From NCBI GenBank assembly GCA_051747425.1, contig JBNJGD010000004.1, positions 62,001 through 126,000 of the forward strand: a stretch of DNA of 64,000 bases. Reading direction: 5' to 3'. Each line of letters opens with the position of its first letter. Position 1 is the stretch's first letter. The position numbers and the translations under genes are program-made. The notes beneath the pieces were generated by a model. The model did no database searches and had not been told where the DNA came from. It saw nothing but the letters and a program-made list of their open reading frames with translations. Below are positions 8,622 through 17,277 of this stretch, piece after piece. This DNA comes from HTCC5015 sp051747425. GTDB taxonomy: Bacteria; Pseudomonadota; Gammaproteobacteria; HTCC5015.

Positions 8622-9575
8622 ATGAGCGAGCAAACCACCAACAGCTGGAAAAACAGCATTGAAAACGGCGAGTACAAGCGGCGGGAATCGCAATTTCGCC
8701 ACTGGATTACCGCCGATGGCAGCAGCGGTTTCAAGGCCGAGCCCGGTCGCTATCACCTGTATGTGTCCCTGGCTTGCCCCTGGGCCCACCGGGCCCTGAT
8801 TCTTCGCCGGCTCAAGGGTCTGGAAGACCTGATCGATGTCTCGGTGGTTCACCCCGATTTGCTCGACCCCGGCTGGTCCTTTGACCCGGACTACCCGGGC
8901 GCCACAGGCGACCGGCTCTACGGACTGAAACACCTAAGCGACCTCTACTACCGGGCCGACCCCGATTACTCCGGCAATTTCACCGTGCCCACCCTGTGGG
9001 ACACGCGGGAGCAAACCATCGTCAACAACGAGTCCGCCGAGATCATTCGTATGTTCAACAGTGCCTTTGACGAACTGACCGGCAATACTCTGGACTATTA
9101 CCCAGAGCCCCTGCGCGATGAAATTGACCGGGTCAACGAGCGCGTCTACCACGCCATCAACAACGGCGTTTACAAAACCGGTTTCGCCACCGAGCAATCG
9201 GTCTACGAAACACATTTTGATGAGTTATTTGCAGCACTGGATGAAATGGAGGAGCGACTGTCCGGGCAGCGCTATCTGACGGGGGGACAAATCACCGAGG
9301 CCGACTGGCGTTTGTTCACCACGCTGATCCGCTTCGACGCGGTCTATGTCGGCCACTTCAAGTGCAACCGGCGCCGCATTGAGGACTACCCCAATTTGTC
9401 CAACTACCTGCGGGACCTGTATCAGCAGCCCGGAGTGGCCGAGACCACAGACCTGAACCACATAAAACGGCACTACTACTTCAGCCACCGCAACATCAAC
9501 GCCAACGGCATCGTGCCCAAGGGCCCAGCACTGGGCCTGGAGCGACCCCACGACCGCGACCGCTTTAACCAGTAA
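8622..9575 (+). CDS. Glutathionyl-hydroquinone reductase (Xi-class glutathione transferase)
   Basis: A 317-residue cytosolic Xi-class GST like E. coli YqjG. The active-site motif CPWA (Cys52) lies in the thioredoxin-like domain and the all-helical domain follows; family tyrosine-rich segments are seen near YYFSHRNINANGIVPKGP at the C terminus. These enzymes use glutathione to reduce S-glutathionyl-hydroquinones and so recycle quinone adducts. A good Shine-Dalgarno GGAGG precedes the ATG. A divergent LysR gene lies upstream and a strong terminator downstream, so it is probably monocistronic. Confidence 0.92.
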   Translation: MSEQTTNSWKNSIENGEYKRRESQFRHWITADGSSGFKAEPGRYHLYVSLACPWAHRALILRRLKGLEDLIDVSVVHPDLLDPGWSFDPDYPGATGDRLYGLKHLSDLYYRADPDYSGNFTVPTLWDTREQTIVNNESAEIIRMFNSAFDELTGNTLDYYPEPLRDEIDRVNERVYHAINNGVYKTGFATEQSVYETHFDELFAALDEMEERLSGQRYLTGGQITEADWRLFTTLIRFDAVYVGHFKCNRRRIEDYPNLSNYLRDLYQQPGVAETTDLNHIKRHYYFSHRNINANGIVPKGPALGLERPHDRDRFNQ

Positions 9576-9630
9576 AGATGCTTGCTTTTCCCATCCATTA
9601 GGCCTTCAATTGAGTGTCAGACTTTTGAGC

Positions 9631-9659
9631 GGCAGCGCATTTTGCGTTGCCCTTTTTTT
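9631..9659 (+). terminator. Rho-independent terminator after the GST gene
   Basis: A 9-bp stem, GGCAGCGCA/TGCGTTGCC with one G-U pair and a 3-nt loop, is followed by seven T residues. It separates the reductase gene from rnk. Confidence 0.85.
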
Positions 9660-9681
9660 GCCTGCCATCAAGGAGTAAACA

Positions 9682-10095
9682 GTGGCCACAAAACCCGACA
9701 TCACACTATCCAGACTCGACCTCGTCCGGCTTGAAAAACTGATCGACAAACTGCCGCCCCGGCAGGTAACGCTGCTCGACGATCTGCTGGAAGAGTTGGC
9801 CCGCGGCCGGGTCGTCGCCCCCGAGGAGATAACCCCGGATACCGTCACCATGAACTCCCGCGTCAGTTACCGCCGCCGCAAGGAGGATCAGCTGCACACA
9901 TTGACGCTTTGCTACCCCGGTGAAACGGATGCTCACGAAGACGGTGTCTCGGTACTGGCCCCCATTGGTAGCGCCCTGATCGGCCTGCGTGAGAGACAGT
10001 GCATAGACTGGACGCTGCCGGACGGCAGTGATACCACTTTGACGATTGAACAGATTCTTTCCCAGCCGGAGCGGGAAGGCCGCTACACGGTATAA
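9682..10095 (+). CDS. rnk: Rnk, GreA/GreB-fold regulator of nucleoside diphosphate kinase
   Basis: A 137-residue protein with a short N-terminal helical region and a C-terminal FKBP-like GreA/GreB domain (SVLAPIGSALIGLRERQCIDWTLP). This is the Rnk layout: Rnk binds RNA polymerase but lacks the long coiled coil of Gre factors. The start is GTG with AAGGAG six bases upstream, and no ATG lies close to the family start. The DUF2721 gene follows after 3 bp, so the two are probably co-transcribed with msrA. Confidence 0.88.
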   Translation: MATKPDITLSRLDLVRLEKLIDKLPPRQVTLLDDLLEELARGRVVAPEEITPDTVTMNSRVSYRRRKEDQLHTLTLCYPGETDAHEDGVSVLAPIGSALIGLRERQCIDWTLPDGSDTTLTIEQILSQPEREGRYTV

Positions 10096-10098
10096 ACC

Positions 10099-10578
10099 AT
10101 GCCGGATTTTCATATACTCGAAGGCATTGCCGGCACCATTCAGCTCGCTGTGGCGCCGGTGTTTCTGCTCACCGGCCTCGGCGCCCTACTCGGCGTCCTC
10201 ACTGGCCGGCTGGCGCGCATCGTCGACCGCGCGCGCAAACTGGAATCGGAGCGTAGCGGTCTGCGCGGGGCCGCTCTCAGCGCCAGCCGCCGCGAGTTGC
10301 TCAACATGATGCAGCGCATCCGCCTGATCAACTGGGCCATTTCACTCTGCACCTTTGCCGAGTTGCTGGTTTGCGTACTCATTGCCCTGCTGTTTTTGGC
10401 AGACCTGATGAGCTACCCCATCCAGGACCTGCTGGCCGCTCTGTTCGTCGGCGCCATGGGCTCGATGACCCTGGGCCTGCTGTTCTTTTTACGCGAAATT
10501 TACCTGGCCATTGGTATGCTCAGATTCAATGTCGACGACCCCGATATTCGGGAGTCGACCAACAGCAAAGAGGGGTAG
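10099..10578 (+). CDS. DUF2721 family membrane protein
   Basis: A 159-residue protein with an N-terminal hydrophobic segment (about 12-36), a basic cytoplasmic stretch with ARIVDRARKLE, and two further membrane segments (about 75-98 and 107-132). This is the DUF2721 pattern. No biochemical function is known. It lies 3 bp after rnk and 4 bp before msrA, suggesting one transcription unit. Confidence 0.85.
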   Translation: MPDFHILEGIAGTIQLAVAPVFLLTGLGALLGVLTGRLARIVDRARKLESERSGLRGAALSASRRELLNMMQRIRLINWAISLCTFAELLVCVLIALLFLADLMSYPIQDLLAALFVGAMGSMTLGLLFFLREIYLAIGMLRFNVDDPDIRESTNSKEG

Positions 10579-10582
10579 CGCC

Positions 10583-11167
10583 ATGAAAACCATCGCACTC
10601 ACACTACTGCTGCTGACCAGCAGCGCCGTGCACGCCGATGAAGACTATCCGGCGCGGGCGATTTTCGCCGGCGGCTGCTTCTGGTGCATGGAGCCGCCCT
10701 ACGAGAAACTCGACGGCATCGGCCCGGTGATATCGGGCTACATCGGCGGCGATGTCGACAACCCAAGCTACGAACAGGTGGCCACCGGCGGCACCGGCCA
10801 CACCGAGGCGGTGGAGGTGCACTACAACCCGGACATTATCAGCTACCCGGAACTGCTGGATGTGTTCTGGCGACAAATCAACCCGACCACGCCCGACCGC
10901 CAGTTTGTCGACCAGGGCGATATGTATCGACCCGGCATTTTCTACCTCACCGAAAAGCAGAAAAAACAGGCGGAAAGCTCAAGAAAAGCACTGGCCGAGT
11001 CGGGCCGATTTGACGACCCCATCGCCGTGGAAATCACCCAGGCTGGCACTTTCTGGCGCGCCGAGGAATACCATCAGGACTACTACAAGAAACAGCCACT
11101 GCGCTACAAGTTCTACCGTTTCAACTCGGGCCGCGACCAGTATCTGGAGCGCGTCTGGGGCGACTAA
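10583..11167 (+). CDS. msrA: Peptide methionine sulfoxide reductase MsrA, probably exported
   Basis: A 194-residue enzyme that reduces methionine-S-sulfoxide in proteins. The catalytic motif GCFWC is at 31-35 (nucleophile Cys32), and the family GGTGHTEAVEV and EEYHQDY segments are present. A signal peptide covers about residues 1-18 (hydrophobic core, then AHA-like VHA), so it probably acts in the periplasm on oxidised envelope proteins; this is less usual than cytosolic MsrA. The last bases overlap the convergent membrane-protein gene by 4 bp. Confidence 0.92.
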   Translation: MKTIALTLLLLTSSAVHADEDYPARAIFAGGCFWCMEPPYEKLDGIGPVISGYIGGDVDNPSYEQVATGGTGHTEAVEVHYNPDIISYPELLDVFWRQINPTTPDRQFVDQGDMYRPGIFYLTEKQKKQAESSRKALAESGRFDDPIAVEITQAGTFWRAEEYHQDYYKKQPLRYKFYRFNSGRDQYLERVWGD

Positions 11168-11568
11168 TCGTTGCCCTCTCGCTCGTGCTCACGACGCCGC
11201 TGTTCCCGGTGCTGGGCAAAAACGGCAATCACACAAAGGGCAAAAACATCCAGCCACTCCACCGCGTGCAAGAACGGGCGAGTGGGGTCGAAATAAATCC
11301 AGATCCCGTGAAACAGAATCAGGGCGTAGAGCCAGCCGCGAAACCAGCGCTCGGCCCGATGGCCGTAGCGATTGACGCAGGCGGCCAACAGGAGCGTGAC
11401 GGCCATGATCGTCAACATGCTCCAGGGCAACGCCCGCATAAAGACCGCGCCGGCCGAGGCATTACCCTCCAGGCTCAAGGTCCCTACCAGCACAAAAGCG
11501 CGCTCGGCCAGAATCGCGTACCAGCCGGCAAACAGGGCAATGTATATAGACAGCTTTTCCTGTGACAT
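11164..11568 (-). CDS. Hypothetical four-helix membrane protein
   Basis: A 134-residue protein with four hydrophobic segments (about 8-30, 43-65, 76-92 and 103-118) and a very basic, glutamate-rich C-terminal tail (HREQRRREHEREGND). I do not recognise the family. It is convergent with msrA, overlapping by 4 bp, and its upstream side faces repeat DNA, so it is probably transcribed alone. Coding is supported by the even hydrophobic pattern and high third-position GC. Confidence 0.65.
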   Translation of the reverse strand: MSQEKLSIYIALFAGWYAILAERAFVLVGTLSLEGNASAGAVFMRALPWSMLTIMAVTLLLAACVNRYGHRAERWFRGWLYALILFHGIWIYFDPTRPFLHAVEWLDVFALCVIAVFAQHREQRRREHEREGND

Positions 11569-11952
11569 CCGGCGATTTTACTCGCTTTCCCCTCTGGTGA
11601 CAGCCAGTCACCGTTACACCCGATTCGCTTAAGCAGACAAGACACAGAGGCCACAGAGCGCACAGAGATCACTGAGGGGTGTGAGTGTCATTCCAGAAAA
11701 CGCATCGCGTTTATCCGGAATCTCCGTAAATCAGGGGCAGCGTAGGAGCCTGCTTGCAGGCGAACGAGGCGTCACCCCCGATGGGTGTCGCTTGCAAGCA
11801 AGCTCCTACACACGAAGCTCTTTGGCTAAAGTCCATGCTTTCGCCCTACCCACTCCCCTACTAAAAACTCTGTGCCCTCTGTGGGCTCAGTGCGCTCTGT
11901 GTTATTTCGGCCAGATTGAACCGAAGCCCGACCGACAGGCTCTGTGGCTCAA
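11569..11952. other. Gene-free gap filled by repeats
   Basis: Between the membrane-protein start and the aldehyde dehydrogenase stop there is no credible gene. Most of it is the composite repeat at 11637-11905; the remainder holds the probable promoter of the membrane-protein gene. Confidence 0.8.
11637..11905. repeat. Composite nested repeat with inverted CACAGAG arms
   Basis: The left arm has three CACAGAG units (11642-11667) and the right arm has CTCTGTG units (11868-11901), giving an outer inverted repeat. Inside are a TCATTCCaGAA...TCCGGAATCTC hairpin (about 11690-11730) and a GTAGGAGC...GCTCCTAC unit (about 11742-11810) with self-complementary GCTTGCAGGC/GCTTGCAAGC parts. The same modules recur elsewhere in the window. 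Confidence 0.85.
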
Positions 11953-13419
11953 CTAATCCCGTTTTTTCTGTGAGATGCGCTCGAGCTTGAGGCCGGTGGC
12001 GATGACCCGCAGCAGGCGCAGGGGGCTGCGCTCGAAGAGGGCGTGGATGAAGCGCACGACCTGATCGTGCTTTTTCCGGGTGTAGGGATACCAGTTGGCT
12101 TCGATCTTGCCGTTGTCGGGGTCCGCAAGAATATGCTTGCTGCGGGTAAAGGCCCGCAGACCCTCGACGCCTCTGGCCCGTCCCCAACCGGTCTCCTTGC
12201 GGCCGCCAAAGGACAGCCAGGGGTTGCCCTCGACCATATTCACATTGTTGATCGACACGCCACCCACTTCCAGGCGGTGGGCCACGCGTTCGGCCTGGGC
12301 CTTGTCCGGTGTAAACACGCTGGCCTGCAAACCGTAGCGCGAGTCGTTGGCCTTGCGCACCACCTCTTCCTCATCGGCAAAGCGCAAGACCGGCAATACC
12401 GGGCCAAAGGTCTCCTCACTCACGGCCAGCATACCGTCGTCCACATCCACCAGCACCGTGGGTTCCATCAGCAGTTTGTCGGCGTCAATTTCCCCGCCGC
12501 CGGCGAGTACGCGCGCGCCTTTTTCAAGCGCTTCATCGATATGCTTGCGGGCGATGCGATACTGGAAATCGACCGTGAGCCGGCCGAGGTCGGCATCGCC
12601 GTCGTCACCGGGCTTTTGCACCAGTGCCTCGGTGGCTGCTTTCAGGCGCTGTATAAACTCTTCATAGATACTGTCCTGCACATAGAGTCGCTCCACCGCC
12701 GAGCAGGACTGGCCGTTGTGGGTGAAAGCCCCCCATACGGCAGCGGCCACGGCGCGGTCGAGATTGGCGCCGGCAAAGACGATCATCGGATCCTTGCCGC
12801 CGAGCTCCAGGTCCACCGGAATCAGGTAGTCGGCGGCCTGGCGGGCGATGGCCCGGCCGGTTTTGGTGGAGCCGGTAAAGAAAATTTTCTCGGGCCGCTG
12901 GTCGATCAACTCGCGGCCTTTGTCGCCGTCACCATAGACCACGGTGACCGAACGGGACAGCAAGCTGGAAGCGGCGAGCAGGGATTCGTAAATCCCGCGC
13001 ATGGGTGTGACTTCCGAGGGCTTGTAGACCACCGTATTGCCGCAGGCAAAAGCGGTAAAAATCTGGGTAATGCCAATATGCAGGGGGTAGTTCCAGGGGG
13101 CAATGATCAGTACAGGGCCGAGTCCCTCGTAGAAAATCCGCGACTTCTTTCCCATCAGGGTGATCGGGGTGGGCACATGCTCTTCGCGCAGAAAGCGCTC
13201 GCCGTGATCCTCCAGCCACTTGAGCCAGTCCACCGTACCGAGAAACTCGATATTGGCGTCGATACGGGTCTTGCCGCACTCCCGCATCAGGGATTCGACC
13301 ACGGTCTCACGCTGCCGCAGCATTTCGGCGCGCACCTTGCCCAGCTCATTCAGGCGCTGTCGCACCGATGTCTGCTGCAACTGGACAAACACCTGGCGCA
13401 TCCTCAGTATTTCATCCAT
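11953..13419 (-). CDS. Aldehyde dehydrogenase family protein
   Basis: A 488-residue NAD(P)-dependent aldehyde dehydrogenase. The cofactor motif FTGS is at 181-184, the general base is Glu205 in LELGGKD and the catalytic nucleophile is Cys239 in NGQSCS. The C-terminal part ends in a basic, probably membrane-seeking tail, as in the fatty-aldehyde dehydrogenase class (ALDH3-like). It would oxidise aldehydes to acids, perhaps from alcohol or alkane breakdown. The ATG at 13419 has GGGGAG upstream. It is divergent from the MBL-fold gene over a 91-bp gap. Confidence 0.9.
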   Translation of the reverse strand: MDEILRMRQVFVQLQQTSVRQRLNELGKVRAEMLRQRETVVESLMRECGKTRIDANIEFLGTVDWLKWLEDHGERFLREEHVPTPITLMGKKSRIFYEGLGPVLIIAPWNYPLHIGITQIFTAFACGNTVVYKPSEVTPMRGIYESLLAASSLLSRSVTVVYGDGDKGRELIDQRPEKIFFTGSTKTGRAIARQAADYLIPVDLELGGKDPMIVFAGANLDRAVAAAVWGAFTHNGQSCSAVERLYVQDSIYEEFIQRLKAATEALVQKPGDDGDADLGRLTVDFQYRIARKHIDEALEKGARVLAGGGEIDADKLLMEPTVLVDVDDGMLAVSEETFGPVLPVLRFADEEEVVRKANDSRYGLQASVFTPDKAQAERVAHRLEVGGVSINNVNMVEGNPWLSFGGRKETGWGRARGVEGLRAFTRSKHILADPDNGKIEANWYPYTRKKHDQVVRFIHALFERSPLRLLRVIATGLKLERISQKKRD

Positions 13420-13510
13420 TGTTTTCTCCCCGCTTAAGTGATTTTGCGATAATTTATCACATTTTACCCGAGCCCCGCATAACAGCCAATGGCGACAGGA
13501 GACACTGCCC

Positions 13511-14503
13511 ATGACCCGACCGAAGCACCACCTGCCCAATGGTTGCTTTCGCAACAACGCCGAGCTGGACAATCACACCAGCCTGCTCAAGGTGTTGCGC
13601 TGGCAGTGGCAGAGCCCCCGGGTGGAGCGGCAGTGTTTTCCGGTCACCACCGACGACCACCATCGGCTACATGAGGACGGTGGCGAGAGCCGCCTGACCT
13701 GGATCGGCCACGCCACCTTCCTCATCCAGCACGGTGGTCTGCATCTGCTCACCGACCCGGTGTTCAGCAAGCGTGCCTCGCCCTCGCAAGCCGTGGGACC
13801 CAAACGCACCACTCCGCCGGGTGTGGCTCTGGCTGCCCTGCCCCGCATCGATGCAGTGCTGATCTCCCACGACCACTACGACCACCTGGACCGGGACAGC
13901 GTGCGCGCCCTCTGTGCCCAGCAGGCTGGTGATCCGCCGCTGTTTGTCGTGCCCCTGAAGCTCGGGCGGTGGCTGAGCGCACAGGGGATTCATCACTGGG
14001 TGGAGCTGGACTGGTGGGACAGTCATCACTACCGGGGCTGGCATTTCCACGCCGTGCCGGTACAGCACTTTTCCGGCCGCGGCCCGCGACCCAACAACAC
14101 CCTCTGGGCCGGTTTTGTCGCCGAGGCACCCGCCGGCAATGGACAACCCGCCCGTCGCTTCTTCTTTGCCGGCGACAGCGGCTACAGCGACGATTTCAAA
14201 GCCGTTGGCGAACGCTTTGGCCCGCTGGACATTGCCCTGTTGCCCATTGGTGCCTACGCGCCACGCTGGTTTATGCGGGATATGCACATGAGTCCCGAGG
14301 AGGCCGTCGAGGCCCATATCGATCTCGGCGCCCGCCGCTCGATCGCCATGCACTGGGGCACCTTTGTCCTCACCGACGAACCCATGGATGAACCACCGAA
14401 ACGGCTGCGCGCCGCCCTCGGCCAGCAAAACCTCGGGGATCGCGAGTTTCGCGTTCTGCAACATGGGGAGCTTCTCTCAGAGGAGCACCTGTTCGGGGAC
14501 TAG
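13511..14503 (+). CDS. MBL-fold metal-dependent hydrolase, NAPE-PLD-like
   Basis: A 330-residue metallo-beta-lactamase-fold protein. The metal motif HDHYDH is at 120-125, WIGHATFL and LTDPVF come before it, and AGDSGY and HWGTF come after it, a pattern typical of NAPE-PLD/RomA/UlaG-like hydrolases. Homologues cleave phosphodiester bonds of N-acyl lipids, but bacterial substrates are mostly unknown. It is divergent from the aldehyde dehydrogenase and overlaps the convergent periplasmic-protein gene by 4 bp. Confidence 0.88.
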   Translation: MTRPKHHLPNGCFRNNAELDNHTSLLKVLRWQWQSPRVERQCFPVTTDDHHRLHEDGGESRLTWIGHATFLIQHGGLHLLTDPVFSKRASPSQAVGPKRTTPPGVALAALPRIDAVLISHDHYDHLDRDSVRALCAQQAGDPPLFVVPLKLGRWLSAQGIHHWVELDWWDSHHYRGWHFHAVPVQHFSGRGPRPNNTLWAGFVAEAPAGNGQPARRFFFAGDSGYSDDFKAVGERFGPLDIALLPIGAYAPRWFMRDMHMSPEEAVEAHIDLGARRSIAMHWGTFVLTDEPMDEPPKRLRAALGQQNLGDREFRVLQHGELLSEEHLFGD

Positions 14504-15276
14504 GGCCCGGCGGAACGACACAGCGGTTCGGCCTCATCCAGATCGCCCGCTTCCATTGCCCGGGTCAGCCGTTCAAAACAGCGTTCCTTTTTCAGCTGGC
14601 GAATGGCCCCGGCCAACTCTGGAGCCAGTTGCTTGTGGCGACCGCGAAGATAGTGAAAAGTGTCCACCTCAAGCACCGGAGACAACAGCGGTCTGAGCGG
14701 CTGCTCAGAGCGCGCTATCAGACCATCCACCTCCTGTGCCGGAACCGCAATGACATCCACCCGCTGGCGCAAGAGCAATGACAGCAACTGATCGAAGCCC
14801 CGGTTGACCGTCTCGGTTTCCTGATCCTTGAGCCAGCGCTCCAATGGTTGAATTCCCTGCATGTGACCCAGACGGTATGAGCCGAAATCGTCGGGCAAAC
14901 TGTCACGGGGGAAAGCGGCCAGGGCGAGCAACTCAAAACGACTTGCGGGCAAAGCCTCCTGAACGCGGATGACCCGATTGCGAGTCGACTCCACATCGGG
15001 TGTGGCCATGAGCAGAGCGTCCACCGCCCCCGAGCCCAGGGCGTAGACACCGCGCCGGGGTGACATCTCATCAAAGACCACGGTGTAACCGAGGCGGTGA
15101 TAGGCTTCGGCGACAAAGCGTTGGTACAGGCGCACAGTCGCCGACTGTTGATAGGTGGCTACGCGAAAATCGGCTTCCGGCTCAGCCCTCTCCCCGGCCA
15201 ACAACGGTGCCGTGAACAACAGCCCCCCGGCCAATAGAAAACCACAATAAATCCTTTTCAATGCAAGCCAAGACAT
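14500..15276 (-). CDS. Periplasmic substrate-binding-like protein (SBP_bac_3 type)
   Basis: A 258-residue protein with a signal peptide (about 1-28, LLFTAPLLAGE) and the two-lobe fold of family 3 solute-binding proteins: FRVATYQQSATVRLYQRFVAEAYHRLGY, then DEMSPRRGVYALGSGAVDALL. No ABC transporter genes lie nearby, so it is probably one of the stand-alone periplasmic binding-like proteins common in marine gammaproteobacteria rather than a transport subunit. Ligand unknown. It is convergent with the MBL-fold gene. Confidence 0.75.
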   Translation of the reverse strand: MSWLALKRIYCGFLLAGGLLFTAPLLAGERAEPEADFRVATYQQSATVRLYQRFVAEAYHRLGYTVVFDEMSPRRGVYALGSGAVDALLMATPDVESTRNRVIRVQEALPASRFELLALAAFPRDSLPDDFGSYRLGHMQGIQPLERWLKDQETETVNRGFDQLLSLLLRQRVDVIAVPAQEVDGLIARSEQPLRPLLSPVLEVDTFHYLRGRHKQLAPELAGAIRQLKKERCFERLTRAMEAGDLDEAEPLCRSAGP

Positions 15277-15361
15277 ACCATTCCCCCCGGACAGGTCGTC
15301 TAATACAGTTTATAAACAACTGAATCAAACTGGAACCGCATAAACTGAGCTGAAGGGCCAC

Positions 15362-15643
15362 TCAGTCCGTTTGACTCAATACAAAATCGCACCAGGCCTG
15401 CGTACCGCGCTCGGGCACGCCGCTTGAACCGCGAACGCCCAGGCGGAACTCGACCACTGAATACCACTCATCGGAGCCCACATCCGGGCCATGTCCCCGG
15501 CCATCTCCGGTGGGTATCTGTTGCTCAATCGTGCCAAGCGTTTGGCTGTCACAGGAACCCTCGCCAACGGCCTTCTCGTCCACTGCACAACCGGCCAGCA
15601 AGAACAGCCACGCCGACAGCGTCATCATCCGCATTTTGAACAT
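15362..15643 (-). CDS. Small putative lipoprotein
   Basis: A 93-residue protein from an ATG at 15643 with GGGAGGAA just upstream. The signal sequence ends in a lipobox (LLAGC, Cys19), so it is probably anchored to a membrane. The mature part has two more cysteine regions and the acidic segment GPDVGSDEWYSVVEF. I do not recognise a family. It sits alone between the periplasmic-protein gene and the divergent flavoprotein gene. Confidence 0.65.
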   Translation of the reverse strand: MFKMRMMTLSAWLFLLAGCAVDEKAVGEGSCDSQTLGTIEQQIPTGDGRGHGPDVGSDEWYSVVEFRLGVRGSSGVPERGTQAWCDFVLSQTD

Positions 15644-15737
15644 TGCTTCCTCCCACCAAACGCTAACAGTGAACACCAGATCGGCCGGCATGACCAGAGC
15701 CCCGGATTTTTGTTGAAAACTCCGTACAATAGCCGCC

Positions 15738-16919
15738 GTGTTGGATGCAGATGTCATAGTGATTGGCGCCGGGGCGGCGGGGCTGATGTGCGCGGCGACC
15801 GCCGGGGCGCGCGGGCGGCGCGTGCTGTTGCTGGAGCACAACGACCAACCGGGCAAAAAAATCCTGATCTCCGGCGGTGGCCGCTGCAATTTCACCAACA
15901 TTTACAACGCGCCCGAGCACTTTCTCAGCCACAACCCGCACTTCTGCAAATCCGCCCTGGCCCGCTACACCCAGTGGGACTTCATCGCCAAAGTCGCCGA
16001 GCGCGGTATCGCCTACCACGAGAAAACCCTGGGCCAGCAGTTCTGTGACGACAGTGCACAGCAAATCGTCGACATGCTGGTGGACGATTGCTCAGCGACG
16101 GGCGTTACCCTGCGCTGCGGTGTGGGCGTCAGTGGTGTTACCCGGCGGGACCGGTGCTTCGCTGTACAAACCGACAGCGGCGAGTATCGCGCTGAGTCCG
16201 TGGTGGTGGCCTGTGGCGGGCGCTCCTTTCCGCGCCTGGGCGCCAGCGATCTGGGCTATCGCATCGCCGAGTCCTTTGACCTGCCTCTGACAGCCCAGCG
16301 TGCGGCCCTGGTGCCCTTTACCTTTGACCGCCAGCAGCGCACTGTCTACGAAGACTTGGCGGGCGTGTCCCTGGATGTGCAGGTAGAGTGCAGCGGACAA
16401 CACTTCCGCGAGGCCATGCTGTTTACCCACAAGGGCCTCAGCGGCCCGGCCATGCTGCAGATTTCCTCCTACTGGCAGCCCGGCGATACCCTGGCAATCG
16501 ATTTAATGCCCGAGGGCGACTTTGCCGCCTGGCTGGCCGAACAGCGACAGCAACACGGCCAACGCCTGGTGACCACGGCCCTGAAAACCATCCTGCCCCG
16601 GCGACTGGCGGAACACATAGCCAACGACTGCAGCCTGGCCGAGAGCAATCTGGCCCAACTCAACAAGCAACAAAATGAATCCCTGGCGGCGCGGATTCAG
16701 CCCTGGGAAGTGACCCCGGCGGGGGACGAGGGCTACCGCAAGGCCGAAGTCACCTTGGGTGGCGTCGATACCCGGGCCCTGTCCTCGAAGACTATGGAGG
16801 CCAGAGGCATTAATGGTCTATATTTCATAGGCGAAGTCGTCGATGTCACGGGGCACCTCGGCGGCCACAATTTTCAATGGGCCTGGGCCTCAGGCCACTG
16901 TGCAGGATCTTATGCTTAA
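15738..16919 (+). CDS. HI0933/BaiN-like FAD-dependent flavoprotein
   Basis: A 393-residue flavoprotein of the HI0933 (YhiN/BaiN) family. The FAD dinucleotide motif GAGAAG is at 10-15, followed by the family signature GKKILISGGGRCNFTN (39-54), and the C terminus has GLYFIGEVVDVTGHLGG. Related proteins reduce carbon-carbon double bonds or have no known substrate. The start is GTG, or TTG one codon later; no ATG fits. The next gene starts 8 bp before this stop, so they form an overlapping operon with rubB. Confidence 0.88.
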   Translation: MLDADVIVIGAGAAGLMCAATAGARGRRVLLLEHNDQPGKKILISGGGRCNFTNIYNAPEHFLSHNPHFCKSALARYTQWDFIAKVAERGIAYHEKTLGQQFCDDSAQQIVDMLVDDCSATGVTLRCGVGVSGVTRRDRCFAVQTDSGEYRAESVVVACGGRSFPRLGASDLGYRIAESFDLPLTAQRAALVPFTFDRQQRTVYEDLAGVSLDVQVECSGQHFREAMLFTHKGLSGPAMLQISSYWQPGDTLAIDLMPEGDFAAWLAEQRQQHGQRLVTTALKTILPRRLAEHIANDCSLAESNLAQLNKQQNESLAARIQPWEVTPAGDEGYRKAEVTLGGVDTRALSSKTMEARGINGLYFIGEVVDVTGHLGGHNFQWAWASGHCAGSYA

Positions 16920-17277
16920 TCGACATCACTGGATGACCCTTGTCGCCGCCCTTGGCGCCCTTTTACTCACCGCCTGCAGTATCGGGCAGGAACAGGAACG
17001 CCGCTTTGCACTCAATCTCAACCAGACACACTCGCAAGTCTGGTGGATCAAGGCCACTGGCGAATGCGCTACCCGCCCGGGTGAGCCCGAGCTTTTCATG
17101 AAGCGTCGACAGGACGCCGAGTGGCGCCCCTTCAGCCGCAACATTGAAGGCTTTGACTGCCAACAAAACCGGATTTATCGGATACGCGTGGCGGTGAGCC
17201 CCGCCACCGATTCGCGCGAAGAGCGCTATACCCTTCTGGACATTCTTGAAACCCAAACCCTGGAAGAACAACCATGA
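16912..17277 (+). CDS. DUF4377-like lipoprotein
   Basis: A 121-residue protein with a signal peptide and lipobox (LLTAC, Cys21). The C-terminal segment WRPFSRNIEGFDCQQNRIYRI and the following RVAVSP...RYTLLDIL match the DUF4377 pattern of a short beta-rich domain often found in envelope lipoproteins. Function unknown. It overlaps the flavoprotein gene by 8 bp and the rubredoxin reductase gene by 4 bp, so it is translated with two oxidoreductases, an odd partnership for a lipoprotein. Confidence 0.75.
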   Translation: MLNRHHWMTLVAALGALLLTACSIGQEQERRFALNLNQTHSQVWWIKATGECATRPGEPELFMKRRQDAEWRPFSRNIEGFDCQQNRIYRIRVAVSPATDSREERYTLLDILETQTLEEQP